Below are positions 32,133 to 42,287 of a stretch of 64,000 nt of DNA, one piece after another. The number at the start of each line of letters is the position of its first letter. Position 1 is the stretch's first letter. Origin of the DNA: Ilex aquifolium (taxonomy: Eukaryota; Streptophyta; Magnoliopsida; Aquifoliales; Aquifoliaceae); the NCBI GenBank assembly GCA_951799425.1, contig OX637402.1, positions 7,344,001 through 7,408,000 on the forward strand. The letters are read 5' to 3'. The translations under genes were made by a program, and so were the position numbers. The notes beneath the pieces are model-generated. The model was not told where the DNA came from. It saw only the letters and a list, made by a program, of their open reading frames with translations, and made no database searches.

Positions 32133-35100
32133 ATGACTGAGGGCACTCCTCACTTCCAAAATTTGCCGGCAGAATCGTGTGAGTCCGTGAATCAGCCTGA
32201 ACCTAATTCACCTAGATCAGTAGCAGACTCTTGTGAGGGTAGTATGGCAAATAATGAAAGAAATGGAGAAGTCCCTATGAGAGAGGAGGAAGTCCCTAAC
32301 ATCCAAACTTTGCGGGATTACTTGAATCCCACAAGAAATAGTGTCCCCTCTTGTTTTATTTTTCCTGAAAATGCTCCCCTCTTTACTGTAAAGCCGGGGA
32401 CAGTGCAGTTATTGCCCGTGTTTCATGGATTGGATGCAGAAAATCCATATCTGCATACCAAAGATTTCGAAGAAGTGTGTGGAACATTTCAAGACAATTC
32501 TAATTGGCAAAAATGAAATTGTTTTCTTTCTCTTTGAGGGATAGAGCCAAACAATGGTTGAATTCTTTAAAGGCTTTTTCAATACCCAATTGGCAAGCAT
32601 TGCAAAATGAATTTTTTAGAAAGTTTTTCCCTTTACATCGCACAAATGCATTAAAAAGGCAAATCATGAATTTTGCGGTCAAAGAAGGAGAAACTTTTTA
32701 TCAAAGTTGGGAGAGATTCAAAGATCTACTCCAATCTTGCCCACATCATGCTTTTGAAAATTGGACATTGGTAGGATTTTTCTATGACTCCTTACCCTCT
32801 AGACTACGTCAGTTTGTCGAAATGATGGCCCAAGGAGAATTCATAGGAAAAAGTCCGGATAAGGCATTCAATTTCTTCGACACCATATCTGACAGTTCTC
32901 AGATGTGGGACTCAGCCTCCCCTACCACTGTAGAAGCCAGACCATCTAATTCCCAAGGAGGAAAATATGTCTTGAGAGAGGATGATGACTTGAGAGCAAA
33001 AATGTCCACATTATCTCGAAAGCTCAAAGCTTTAGAGATGAAGAAAGTCCATCAAGTTGATGTTAGCCCTTCCACTGAGCAAGTGTGTGGAATCTGTGCG
33101 CTAACAGGACACCCTACTGGGGAGTGTCCCACCATCCCAGCATTCAAAGAAGTCTTGTTGGAACAAACACATGCAGTTTCCAACTTCAACAAGCCTTACT
33201 CCAACCCATATTCTGAAACATACAATCCAGGGTGGAGAAATCACCCTAACTTCAGTTGGAAGAACACACAACCAATACCCATGAACCAACACCAAGGGCC
33301 ATACCCACCACCTCAAGGACCTCCTGCATATCAACCATACCAACCACCACAAAAGAGGAACCTTGAGGACACATTAAATCAGTTCATGCAAAGCCAAATG
33401 AATTATAACAATAATTCCACACAGGCTTTCACTGATTTCAAAACCCAGACCACTCAATCTTTTGAGGATCTTAAAAGCCACATCCAAAAGTTGACTCAAT
33501 CCATGGTCACACACGAAAAAGGAAAGTTTCCTGCTCAACCAAAACAACCACAAGGCCAATTCCATGTAGGAAACCCTTCAACAACAGGAAACACCCAAGA
33601 CCAAGCCCAAGCTGTCATGACCCTAAGCAGTGGCAAAGTGATTGACAAAACAATCAGAGACATACTCATTCCCAAGCCAAGACCTGAGTCAAGCACAGTC
33701 AATCCATCATCTGAACCTGAACCAATTGAGAAAGACCCTGAGCCTTTGATTGAACAAGAGTCAGAACCTTCTGAGAAAAAGGAACCTTCGTATCCCGTTC
33801 CGGCTCCATTTCCTCATCGACTCAAAGCCAAACAGAAAGTGAAAAATCAGCCTGAAATTTACGAGCTTTTTAAGCAAGTAAATATCAACATCCCACTTCT
33901 GGATGCAATCAAACAAGTCCCGCCTTATGCCAAGTTTCTAAAAGGCTTGTGCACAGTCAAGAGAAGCCAGAAAGTCCAAAAAAGAGCTTTCCTAACGGAA
34001 CAAGCTAGTGCTCTTCTCCAACAGAAAACCCTTCCAAAATACAAAGACCCAGGATGTCCGACTGTCTCATGTATCATTGGAAACTTCAGAATTGAGCAAG
34101 CCTTGTTAGACCTTGGAGCCAGCGTTAATCTGCTACCCTACTCTGTCTATCAGCAGTTGGGTTTGGGTGAACTTAAACCCACTTGTGTCACACTCCAGTA
34201 GGCTGACAGATCTGTCAAAACCCCCAGAGGGATTGTTGAAGATGTGCTTGTCCAAGTAGATAGTTTTGTCTTCCCTGTTGACTTCATTGTTCTGGATACT
34301 CAACCAGCAATAAATTCGGAGAACCAAATTCTCGTCATTCTTGGTCGACCATTCCTAGCAACTTCCAATGCTTTAATCAATTGCAGGAATGGAGTCATGA
34401 AATTAACTTTTGGGAATATGACTCTCGAAATGAACATTTTCAATATTGCTAAACATCCAGAAGCGGAAAAGGAAGAAAGGGAAGTACACTCCATAGAATC
34501 TTTGATACAGGAACATCTGGATGATACATTTTGTGAGGATCCTGCTGAATCATCTCTGTTAGAACTCATTTCATCAGAAATAACAGATGATGACCCAAAA
34601 CCACCAAGTGACCCTACTCATACTGTTGAGACCTGGGCACTCAAATTCGAAGAAATTTCACCAAGTGGCACAAAGCCAGTCTCATCAAGTGTTAGCCCAC
34701 CAAAGCCTGAATTGAAACCTCTCCTATCTGACCTCAAATATGCATTCTTAGGAAAGAATGAGTCATACCCAGTGGTAATTTCATCTAAACTCACAGACTT
34801 GCAAGAGTCTAAATTGCTTGAAGTTCTTCGAAGTCATAAAAGTACCATTGGATGGACCATCGCTGACTTGAAAGGTATAAGCCCGTTAATCTGCAATCAT
34901 GCCATATACCTTGAAGAGGACTCAAAACCCTCTCGTCAAATGCAGCGACGACTGAATCCTCACATGAAGGAAGTTGTAAGAATTGAGGTACTCAAACTCT
35001 TAGATGCAGGGATAATCTTCCCTATCTCAGATAGTAAATGGGTCAGTCCAACCCAGGTTGTGCCAAAAAAATCTGGGGTCACAGTGGTCAAAAATGATGC

Positions 35101-37684
35101 AAATGAACTAGTACCAACTCGAGTCGTCACAGGATGGTGAATGTGCATTGATTATCGAAAGCTCAATTTGGTCACTAGAAAAGATCATTTTCCTCTCCCA
35201 TTTCTTGACCAAGTCCTAGAGAGAATTGCAGGCAATGCATTTTACTGTTTCTTGGATGGATATTCAAGGTATAACCAAATTGAGATAGCCTTAGATGATC
35301 AGGAGAAAACAACCTTCACATGCCCCTTTGGCACCTTTGCATTCAAAAGGATGTCATTTGGACTTTGTAACGCTCCTGCAACATTCCAAAGATGTATGCT
35401 AAGCTTGTTCAGTGATATGGTTGAAAAATTTTTGGAAGTATTTATGGATGACTTCTCTGTCTATGGTGATTCCTTCGACTTGTGTTTAACCAATCTGGAG
35501 AAAGTACTGATCAGATGTAAGGAAGCCAACCTAGTGCTCAATTGGGAAAAATGCCATTTTATGGTAACACAGGGCATTGTTCTTGGTTACATCGTGTCGT
35601 CTGAAGGCATGAAAGTTGACAAGGCAAAAATTGATTTGATTGGAAATTTGCCTGCCCCTAAGACTGTAAAAGATGTTCGATCATTCCTAGGTCATGCAGG
35701 GTTCTACAGGAGATTCATAAAAGATTTCAGTACCATAGCAAAACCAATGTGTCACCTCCTAAGTCAGGATGTAATATTTGATTGGAATGAAGCATGCCAA
35801 AAAGCCTTTGACAAGCTAAAAGACATGTTAATTTCTGCACCAATAATGCAACCTCCTGACTGGAATCTTCCTTTTGAACTAATGTGTGATGCAAGTGATT
35901 TTGTTGTAGGTGCTGTATTGGGACAAAGAAAAGATAAGAAACCCCATGTGATTTACTATGCAAGCAAAACTTTGAATGATGCCCAAATGAATTATTCAAC
36001 AACTGAGAAAGAATTGCTTGCTGTAGTTTTTGCACTGGAAAAATTCCGTTCTTATCTTGTTGGTTCTTCTGTTACTGTATTCACTGACCATGCAGCTCTA
36101 AAATTTTTGCTCACAAAGAAGGACGCCAAACCGAGACTCTTGAGATGGATACTTTTGCTCTAAGACTTTGATCTTGTCATTAAGGACAAGAAAGGCGTCG
36201 AGAATGTGGTGGCAGATCATCTATCCAGACTAACCTATGAATTTCATGAGGATGGACTGCCAATCAATGAGAAATTCCCCGATGAACAACTGTTCTTGAT
36301 TGATAAGACACCATGGTATGCAGACATTGCTAACTTTCTTGCTACTGATACACTCCCTCCATCTTTTACCATGTTGGACAAAAAGAAATTTCTGAGGGAG
36401 GTACGTAACTTCTTTTGGGAGGATCCTTACGTATTCAAATACTGTAAAGATCAAATCATAAGACGTTGCATCCCTGCTCATGAAAGTAGCCAGGTAATAA
36501 CTTTTTGTCATTCTGAAGCATGTGGTGGCCACTTTTCATCAAGAAAAACAGCTGCAAAAATATTGTAGTGTGGATTTTACTGGCCCACACTTTTCAAAGA
36601 TGTCCATGCCTTTTGTTTAACTTGTGATAGGTGTCAAAGGTTGGGAAACATTTCTAAAAGAAATATGATGCCCTTAAACCCCATTCTGGTAATTGAAATT
36701 TTTGATTGTTGGGGCATCGATTTTATGGGACCATTTCCCCCTTCCTTTGGCTATCTATACATTTTAGTGGTTGTAGACTATGTATCCAAATGGGTTGAAG
36801 CAATTCCATGCCGAAACAATGATCACAAAACAGTGATCAAATTTTTAAAAGAAAATATTTTGTCCCGATTTGGAATTCCGAAGTCAATCATAAGCGATGG
36901 GGGTGCTCATTTTTGCAATCGTCCCTTCTGGAATTTAATGAAAAAATACTTGATTTTTCACAAAATTGCAACCCCTTATCACCCACAGACCAGTGGACAA
37001 GCTGAGTTAGCTAATCAGGAGATCAAATTAATTTTGGAAAAAACGGTGAACCCAGATCGCAAAGATTGGTCATTAAGACTGACTGATGCACTCTGGGCAT
37101 ACCGAACTGCTTTTAAAACAATTTTGGGCATGTCTCCTTATCGATTAGTCTATGGAAAGTCATGTCACTTGCCTGTGGAATTGGAACATAGGGCATACTG
37201 GGCCATTAAAGCAATAAATTTTGACTTAGACAAGGCTGGGCTAACAAGGAAACTTCAGATAAATGAATTGGAGGAATTGAGAAATGAAGCATATGAAAAT
37301 GCTAAGATTGCTAAAACCATGATGAAAATCTTTCATGACAAACACATTGTGCGGAAATCTTTTGAGCCATCTCAAAAAGTCTTGCTATTCAATTCAAGAC
37401 TCCGCCTCTTCCCTGGTAAGTTGAAATCAAGATGGGCTGGGCCTTACATTGTGAAAAAGGTGTTTGAACACGGAGCAGTTGAAGTGGAAAACCCAGCAAA
37501 CGGTAATAATTTTACTATTAATGGTCAGAGGTTAAAACCATTTTTGGAGGATTTTGTTAGAACTGTGGAAACCATTCTTTTAATGGAACCAGAGTACTCC
37601 TCTGAAATTCGCGCCTGCCTACACTCCAGTGGATCGGGTCAGGAAATATCTACTCCAACCCGACCCACTGGGGCGCCTTTATAA
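32133..37684 (+). pseudogene. Element B gag-pol polyprotein, one frameshift and four stops
   Basis: ATG 32133 opens the gag frame. A one-base loss near 32502-32504 shifts it. From 32504 to 37684 everything is one frame with stops at 34199 (TAG), 35138 (TGA), 36161 (TAA) and 36566 (TAG). In order it holds the gag domain, a CX2CX4HX4C knuckle (CGICALTGHPTGEC, about 33084-33130) and a protease (LDLGASVNLLP). RT follows with FMDDFSVY at about 35441, then RNase H (CDAS, TEKE, TDHAAL). Integrase has the HHCC finger, the D,D,E residues in GIDF, SDGG and QAELAN, and the SRWAGPYIV tail. All catalytic residues remain. Three of the four stops fit single C-to-T changes. The ORF seeming to start at 32504 uses TTG and is not a real start. 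Confidence 0.93.
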
Positions 37685-37691
37685 GGCGCCC
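37626..37691 (+). promoter_or_regulatory. Two strong inverted repeats at the pol stop of B
   Basis: CCAGTGGATCGGG (37626-37638) pairs with CCCGACCCACTGG (37659-37671) at 12 of 13 positions. It is followed directly by GGGCGCCTT-TAT-AAGGCGCCC (37671-37691), a perfect 9-bp stem with a 3-base loop that holds the pol stop codon. A CACGTG G-box overlaps its end. It could be an RNA structure acting on termination or an initiation signal for downstream ORFs. It is absent from A at the same place. Confidence 0.6.
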
Positions 37692-37693
37692 AC

Positions 37694-37939
37694 GTGTTCC
37701 CCAACCGCCGCAGTTGGCCCTCCCCCTTTTGTTCTTCTTCTTTTCTTCTTCTTCTGTTAGTCTTCGAGTCTCTGTTACCCGAGAAAACACCCATGACCAC
37801 ACACTCCACAAACACGATATTTTGCTTCCTGTTTAGCATTTTAATCTTATATTTGCTCACGGGTGTTCTTCTCTTGTTCGCACTCACACATAAGGATTTT
37901 CAACCTACCCGAAATCCAGATCTGCGCACAGATGAGTAA
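37694..37939 (+). CDS. Possible small membrane ORF after pol in B
   Basis: An 81-codon ORF starts nine bases after the pol stop. It has a Ser/Phe/Leu-rich hydrophobic stretch (residues about 13-28) and a second, stronger one (about 43-64, FCFLFSILILYLLTGVLLL). This looks like a signal segment plus a transmembrane helix. A pyrimidine-rich TTC tract underlies the first stretch, so the hydrophobicity may be a codon artefact. No counterpart is visible in A. It is not a recognised family and may not be translated. Confidence 0.25.
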   Translation: MFPNRRSWPSPFCSSSFLLLLLVFESLLPEKTPMTTHSTNTIFCFLFSILILYLLTGVLLLFALTHKDFQPTRNPDLRTDE

Positions 37940-38028
37940 TTTTTGGTATTTTTATTTGTAGGTCTCAGTGGTGAACAGATCTCTACCATTCAACCTCGTC
38001 TCCACACTCCATGAACCGGTAAATTCGA

Positions 38029-38062
38029 AACATTGGGGACAATGTTCAGTTTAGGTTGGGGG
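38029..38062 (+). other. Hairpin plus internal PPT-like tract in B
   Basis: AACATTG-GGGA-CAATGTT (38029-38046) is a perfect 7-bp stem. It is followed by TTTAGGTTGGGGG (38050-38062), whose first 12 bases equal the true 3' polypurine tract core at 42272-42283. Element A has the same arrangement at 29404-29419 (ACATTG-AGAA-CAATGT) followed by TTTAGATTGGGAGGAGGG. A further PPT-like GTTGGGGGAGTG lies at 38703-38714. It may act as a second plus-strand priming site. Confidence 0.55.
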
Positions 38063-38213
38063 TATGATCAGTTCATCAGTTAGTTCATTATCGTTCAGTT
38101 CATTTTCGTTCATAATTTTCGCAATTTTTAAAAAAAAAAATTTATTGTCATTGTTGATTATGTTTGAACATTGATTGTATAAATTGATTATGCTTATAAA
38201 TAAGCCTCAATCG

Positions 38214-38255
38214 TCTTTGTGACTGGCAGACGTTAAAGAACCAGATAGTGAGTCT
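38214..38255 (+). promoter_or_regulatory. 42-nt block conserved in A, B and D, B copy
   Basis: The block begins TCTTTGTGACTGGCAGACG and continues TTAAAGAACC and GTGAGTC. Matching blocks lie at 29457-29498 (A) and 20261-20302 (D), each after the gag-pol part. In A and B it directly precedes the Cys/His ORF and is open in its frame (LCDWQTLKNQIVS-like), so it could be an N-terminal extension without AUG. D kept it although it lost the ORF, which favours a cis signal such as a splice acceptor (TGGCAG) or RNA element. Confidence 0.55.
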
Positions 38256-38673
38256 AGCAATCATGGATGTAAATCTTTTTTGGTTTAGCCTAGGAGTCCT
38301 ACGTACTTTTCCATCTGATGTACATACCATGATCATGAGAAAAGCAAGATTAGTAAGGAAGGCTGAAATCAAAGAAAAACAAGCGAAACCCCTCTGTGGC
38401 AGAAGTAGCTTTGCCAAACGCCGTCGTGCAAAAAGGGTTGGTGTCTGTAAACAGTGTGGCAGATACTTTCACGAAAAAAGGTACAACCAGTGTTCTGAAC
38501 CAATTTCCGGTCGTGCACTTGATCGATTAGACTGGATAGTGAATGGGCTGAGTAAGGATTACCCTGATACGCCATGCTATTCCGGTACTGTGCTTAACCG
38601 ATTTGTCAGAGAGGAAGTTGGGAGAGTTACTGGTTGTCCATTTTACACAGACACAGAGGGAGACTCAGATTAG
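38248..38673 (+). CDS. Small Cys/His-motif protein between pol and ORF3 of element B
   Basis: Intact ORF. The first ATG is at 38263, and the frame is open upstream to 38200. From that ATG it encodes about 136 residues. Features in order are WFSLGVLRTFP, a Lys/Arg-rich helix-like part, CGRSSFAKRRRAKR (basic, possible nuclear signal), the cluster CKQCGRYFHEKRYNQC (CX2CX4HX6C, one spacer longer than a retroviral knuckle), SEPISGRALDRLDW and an acidic C-terminus (DTEGDSD). The A counterpart keeps the cluster, the basic patch and EPISGRA. It is the only B frame without a break. I know no family for it. A nucleic-acid-binding role is a guess from the basic patch and Cys/His spacing. Confidence 0.7.
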   Translation: MSLAIMDVNLFWFSLGVLRTFPSDVHTMIMRKARLVRKAEIKEKQAKPLCGRSSFAKRRRAKRVGVCKQCGRYFHEKRYNQCSEPISGRALDRLDWIVNGLSKDYPDTPCYSGTVLNRFVREEVGRVTGCPFYTDTEGDSD

Positions 38674-39381
38674 ATAATTTTCTGTAGGAAATGTGTACTT
38701 TCGTTGGGGGAGTGAATGCCAAAGGTCCGAATTTGTTGTAAAATTCTGTTTGTATAAATTTCTTTTTGACTGAAATGAAAATATGGGCCGAGTAAGGAAT
38801 GCCCCAAAATACCAACCTGAAGCGTGGGTAGGGGTTCATCCTGAGACGCCGTAGTTTTTGAATTAAATTGGTGTGTTTTGTCTTCTTTGATTGTATATAG
38901 TGCAATAGAGAAAATTTTAATTTTTGGTTCAACGTTCGAACGCCAGGTAACGTTCGAACGTTGAAAGCTTACAGTACTCAGCCTCTGATGAAGCTTCTGC
39001 AGAAACTTAAAAGTACTGGGAGCTCATCACGTTCGAACGCCAGACCACGTTCGAACGATCTTTTTAAATTCCTTCTACCAACGTTCGAACGTCACCAACG
39101 TTCGAACGTTACAACTCAGGCTATAAAAGCCTGGTTCGTCGTTTTCAGCCAAAATCCCCATTTTTTTCCAAAACCCTAGATCTCATTCTCACCCCACAGA
39201 CCTCAACTTGCCCTCATTCCCCAAGAATATCCAAATTCGACCTTCCCTAACTCCTCCCCACATCAAAATCATCAATCCCAGACCTTGAACCCTAAGTTCC
39301 AGAACTTTTCAGGACCCTCCCAAATCAAACTCACGTTCGAACGTTACCTGGCGTGCTCCACCAGTGAATCAAGACCCAAAC
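38674..39381 (+). promoter_or_regulatory. Internal promoter-like region ahead of ORF3 in B
   Basis: Six perfect CGTTCGAACG palindromes start at 38933/38951, 39030/39048 and 39082/39099 (pairs 17-18 bp apart). TATAAAAG follows at 39122-39129, then about 250 bp of AACCCTAGATCTC-like leader before ORF3. A seventh copy lies at 39334. The same palindrome, pair spacing and TATA order make up the LTR promoter. It would give ORF3 its own transcript. Transcription is not shown by sequence alone. Confidence 0.65.
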
Positions 39382-40422
39382 ATGGTAGAATAAGTGATTG
39401 AAGAAAAGGGAGGAAGGCAAAGGACCAAGACGTATGACAGAACCAGATTTCCTAATGCCTTGAAGGCTGAGAGGTATGAAAATTTTTACCGTAAGCATGC
39501 TATTGTCTGTGAGAGGGATGTTGTGATTGATGATTTTGCTGAGATTGGTATAAAGCAAGAAATGGAGAGGAGGGAGTGGGTATGGTATTTGAGAAATGGT
39601 GGAGACGCCGTTGTTGAATTGGTGCAAGAGTTTTACTCAAACGCTGAGATCATCAACGGCGCAATACGGACATATGTTAGGGGTACCCACATTGACGTGG
39701 ACGAAGCATACATTGGGGAAAAAAGGGAAGAAATACCCCGGGTGCAAAACCCTACCTACCCACCAAAGAATAATGTAGCAATGACTGTGGTAGGAAAGGA
39801 GTTGACAGGGATAGCTGACTTTTCATGGGTAGGGAGGAAATTTTTTAAGCAAGGGGAGCTCACCGACAAGTATAAGATGTTGAATTTGATTGCGGTGTCC
39901 AACTTCGCTCCCTTAGGAAGAAAGAATGAGATTCTACTTGATATGGCCCGACTTCTGTATACCATTGGCAAGGGACATAGCATTGACCTTCCCTCTCTCA
40001 TCTTGAGTGAAATGAAGAAGGGATGTGATGTAAAAAGGAATGCACTCCCTTTTGCGACTTTGGTGACTGAAATGTGCACGGAGCATGGGGTAAGGGTAAA
40101 GCCTGAGATGGAAATCCAGAAGCCAATGGGGCCATTGAACAAGGCTTCATTCCGGAGAAGCCAAAGTCATAGTGGCGTCCCGGCGGCAAGGCAAGAAGAG
40201 CCCCCGGCCCAAGGAGTAGATGAAGTGCAAGAGGAGCTTGATGAAATGGAGAGAGAGATGGGAGGAGAAGGAGATCAGCCAGCAGGTGAGGGACCTAGCA
40301 CCAGCACCAGCACCCGACGCTCATTACGGGACATCATGCTTAGCATTGAAGCTAAGCAAGATGAGATCCTTAGGTATCTGAGGGGTGGACATGGTGGAGC
40401 TAGTGGCCAAGGAGGAGAGTGA
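39382..40422 (+). pseudogene. Element B ORF3, env-like region with putative plant transposon domain
   Basis: The start is best placed at ATG 39382. Its fourth codon is TAA (39391-39393), after which 342 codons are open; the frame beginning at 39394 has only GTG. The core (RYENFYRKHAIVCERDV, DDFAEIGIKQEMERREW, ELVQEFYSNAEI, YVRGTHIDVDEAYIG) matches the plant domain usually annotated as 'putative plant transposon protein', carried after pol in Athila-type elements. The middle has LPFATLVTEMC. The C-terminus is Pro/Glu/Ser-rich and ends in a short predicted helix (MLSIEAKQDEILRYLRGG). I see no signal peptide or transmembrane helix, so an envelope role is doubtful. Confidence 0.8.
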
Positions 40423-42287
40423 GACAGAGGGACTTCTATTTCTGTTCTTTGTCTTGTTTTTATGTTTTTTTAAAGTGCTTCTTTGTATGAATTTCTTCTT
40501 TGATAGTTGTAAGTTTTTGTGTGGTTGTGAATGAATCGAACCGTTGATGTTAAAAGATAATATTTTGAAATGAATGGTTCCATTTATCACTTTTATTTGT
40601 TTTAATGCATTTGTAGATTTAGCATAAAATTAAAAGGTGAAGGAACAAATGTGGATGTTAAAAATGCTTGCTAGAGTAAATATGCACATGATCGGTTTGA
40701 CACTTCCATTTATCAACCGAAACTTAAAACCACATTTCTTGAAAAAATTGGTATTCTCTCTATACTTAAATTGTCACATGTACATCGATATTTGTTATTT
40801 TAAAAGTACAGGAGGATCTGACTCGCAAATGGAATTGGTATATAACCGATACCCCCTGGAAAACCTGACATACACAGTGGAGATAACAAAGAACACCAGG
40901 GTGAGTTTCGAACTTAACAATACTTTCGAGAGACAATCAATATTTACTCAAGCAAATTCTTTTCAAATCTCCATTTTTTGAATGATCTCATTAACCTTGC
41001 TTTGATTGACGCATTTAAAAGTGATCTATTGACATATCCCACACGAAATCATCGCATACGACACATACAGGTGCACATGCTTGAGAAATGATCTTAGGCC
41101 ATCTTTGATATAATATTGAGCCTTAGACCTTTCTTTGAAAATTTGATATAATATTGAGCCTTAGACCTTTCTTTGAAAATTTTTTATCCTTCGTTAGCCA
41201 TGTTTGAGCCATCAATGTATAAAGTTTTCTTTGATAAACCTACATGATTACCAATCCACAGGAAAACATATTTGACATACCTTGGCTATCTAATTTTCTT
41301 ACATCCTCTTTGTAAGATGATACAGAAAAAGGAAAAGAAAAAGGAGCATTCGAGATTATCATCCAAGAAGAGTTGATTGGAACAATTGAAACAAAACAGA
41401 AGCAAAAAGGCAAGAACTTGCCAAGAAAGTGAAAAAATGAGAAAAATGAAAGAGAGAAATGTCATCTCTCGGCAAAATATCAAGAAGTTAGAAAGAGGTG
41501 TGCTACACAAACAGCAGATAGCTTTTGAAAATCCCTGACGTCGTTTCGTTAGCCACTGACCTCTAGCCACGCTATAACCCATGAAAAGCCCTAATTGATC
41601 TCAAATATGTTACATGCATGTGTTGTTAATCACAATTGGGATATGGTGAATAGCGTTCCTTTTAAATTGCGTTAATATTCTTTCATGAGATCATGCCAAA
41701 CATAAGTAGTTGCTTATTTAAAATTTCACTCCTTTCTTAAATGGTGCATGTGATTTTTTCGATTGGCCATCTTCTGATCACATGATCTGTGAGAAACAAG
41801 TCACTATAATCAGAGTGAACCTTTGCTGAGAGTATACTACGTGAGGTTTGTGAAATCGAAACTATCCATGGAAGGTGATAAAATGGAGTATTTGTTACAT
41901 AACAATTCCTATTGCTTGAATGATCATTCCTACTGCATTGAGAATTTCAAATACCAATGTAACAAATGATAATTTTTGCATAGAATGAATACCTGTGAAA
42001 TAAGGACGTGTGAGACATAAGTCAAAGTTGAAAATCTGGTGTCTCAACGACCATGATGCTAATTTACTTGAGACAGCATTCTCCTATGCACATCTGTTCG
42101 ACTGAAGTTTGTGGGTAACTTCTCTGGAAACCCTCACGAGACAACACTCGTCCGCTATGGTAAACCTAGTGGTTCAACGGCTTGTTGCATAAGCTAAATG
42201 CAACCGGATGACCTACGAAAATGGCATTAGGAGTAGAATTTTCTTTTTCATATTACTAGAGACTAGCAATATTTAGGTTGGGGAGTG
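40423..42287 (+). other. Noncoding 3' region of element B
   Basis: No gene. It shares with D and A a TTGAATGATCTCATTAACC block (about 40978-41012), an AATGATCTTAGGCCAT...TTGAGCCTTAGACC block (41085-41180, with a 50-bp internal duplication near 41110-41180), a GCCAAGAAAGTGAAAAA motif near 41418 and the hairpin block 42103-42230. The terminal tract TTTAGGTTGGGGAGTG (42272-42287) is the polypurine tract. Confidence 0.8.
42103..42230 (+). promoter_or_regulatory. Conserved hairpin block before the PPT, element B copy
   Basis: ACGAG/CTCGT around ACAACA, then CTATGG/CCTAG (imperfect) and a perfect TTGCAT/ATGCAA stem, followed by CCTACGAAAATG. The stems persist in D although sequence between and within them differs, which hints at structure being kept. 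Confidence 0.5.

Noticed and set aside
34199..34201. Programmed stop-codon readthrough in B gag-pol
   Set aside because: Stops in A, B and D are mostly at different codons, and gag and pol share one frame otherwise, so decay is simpler.
39394..40422. GTG start for B ORF3
   Set aside because: An in-frame ATG lies 12 bases upstream, separated by a single TAA likely derived from a sense codon.
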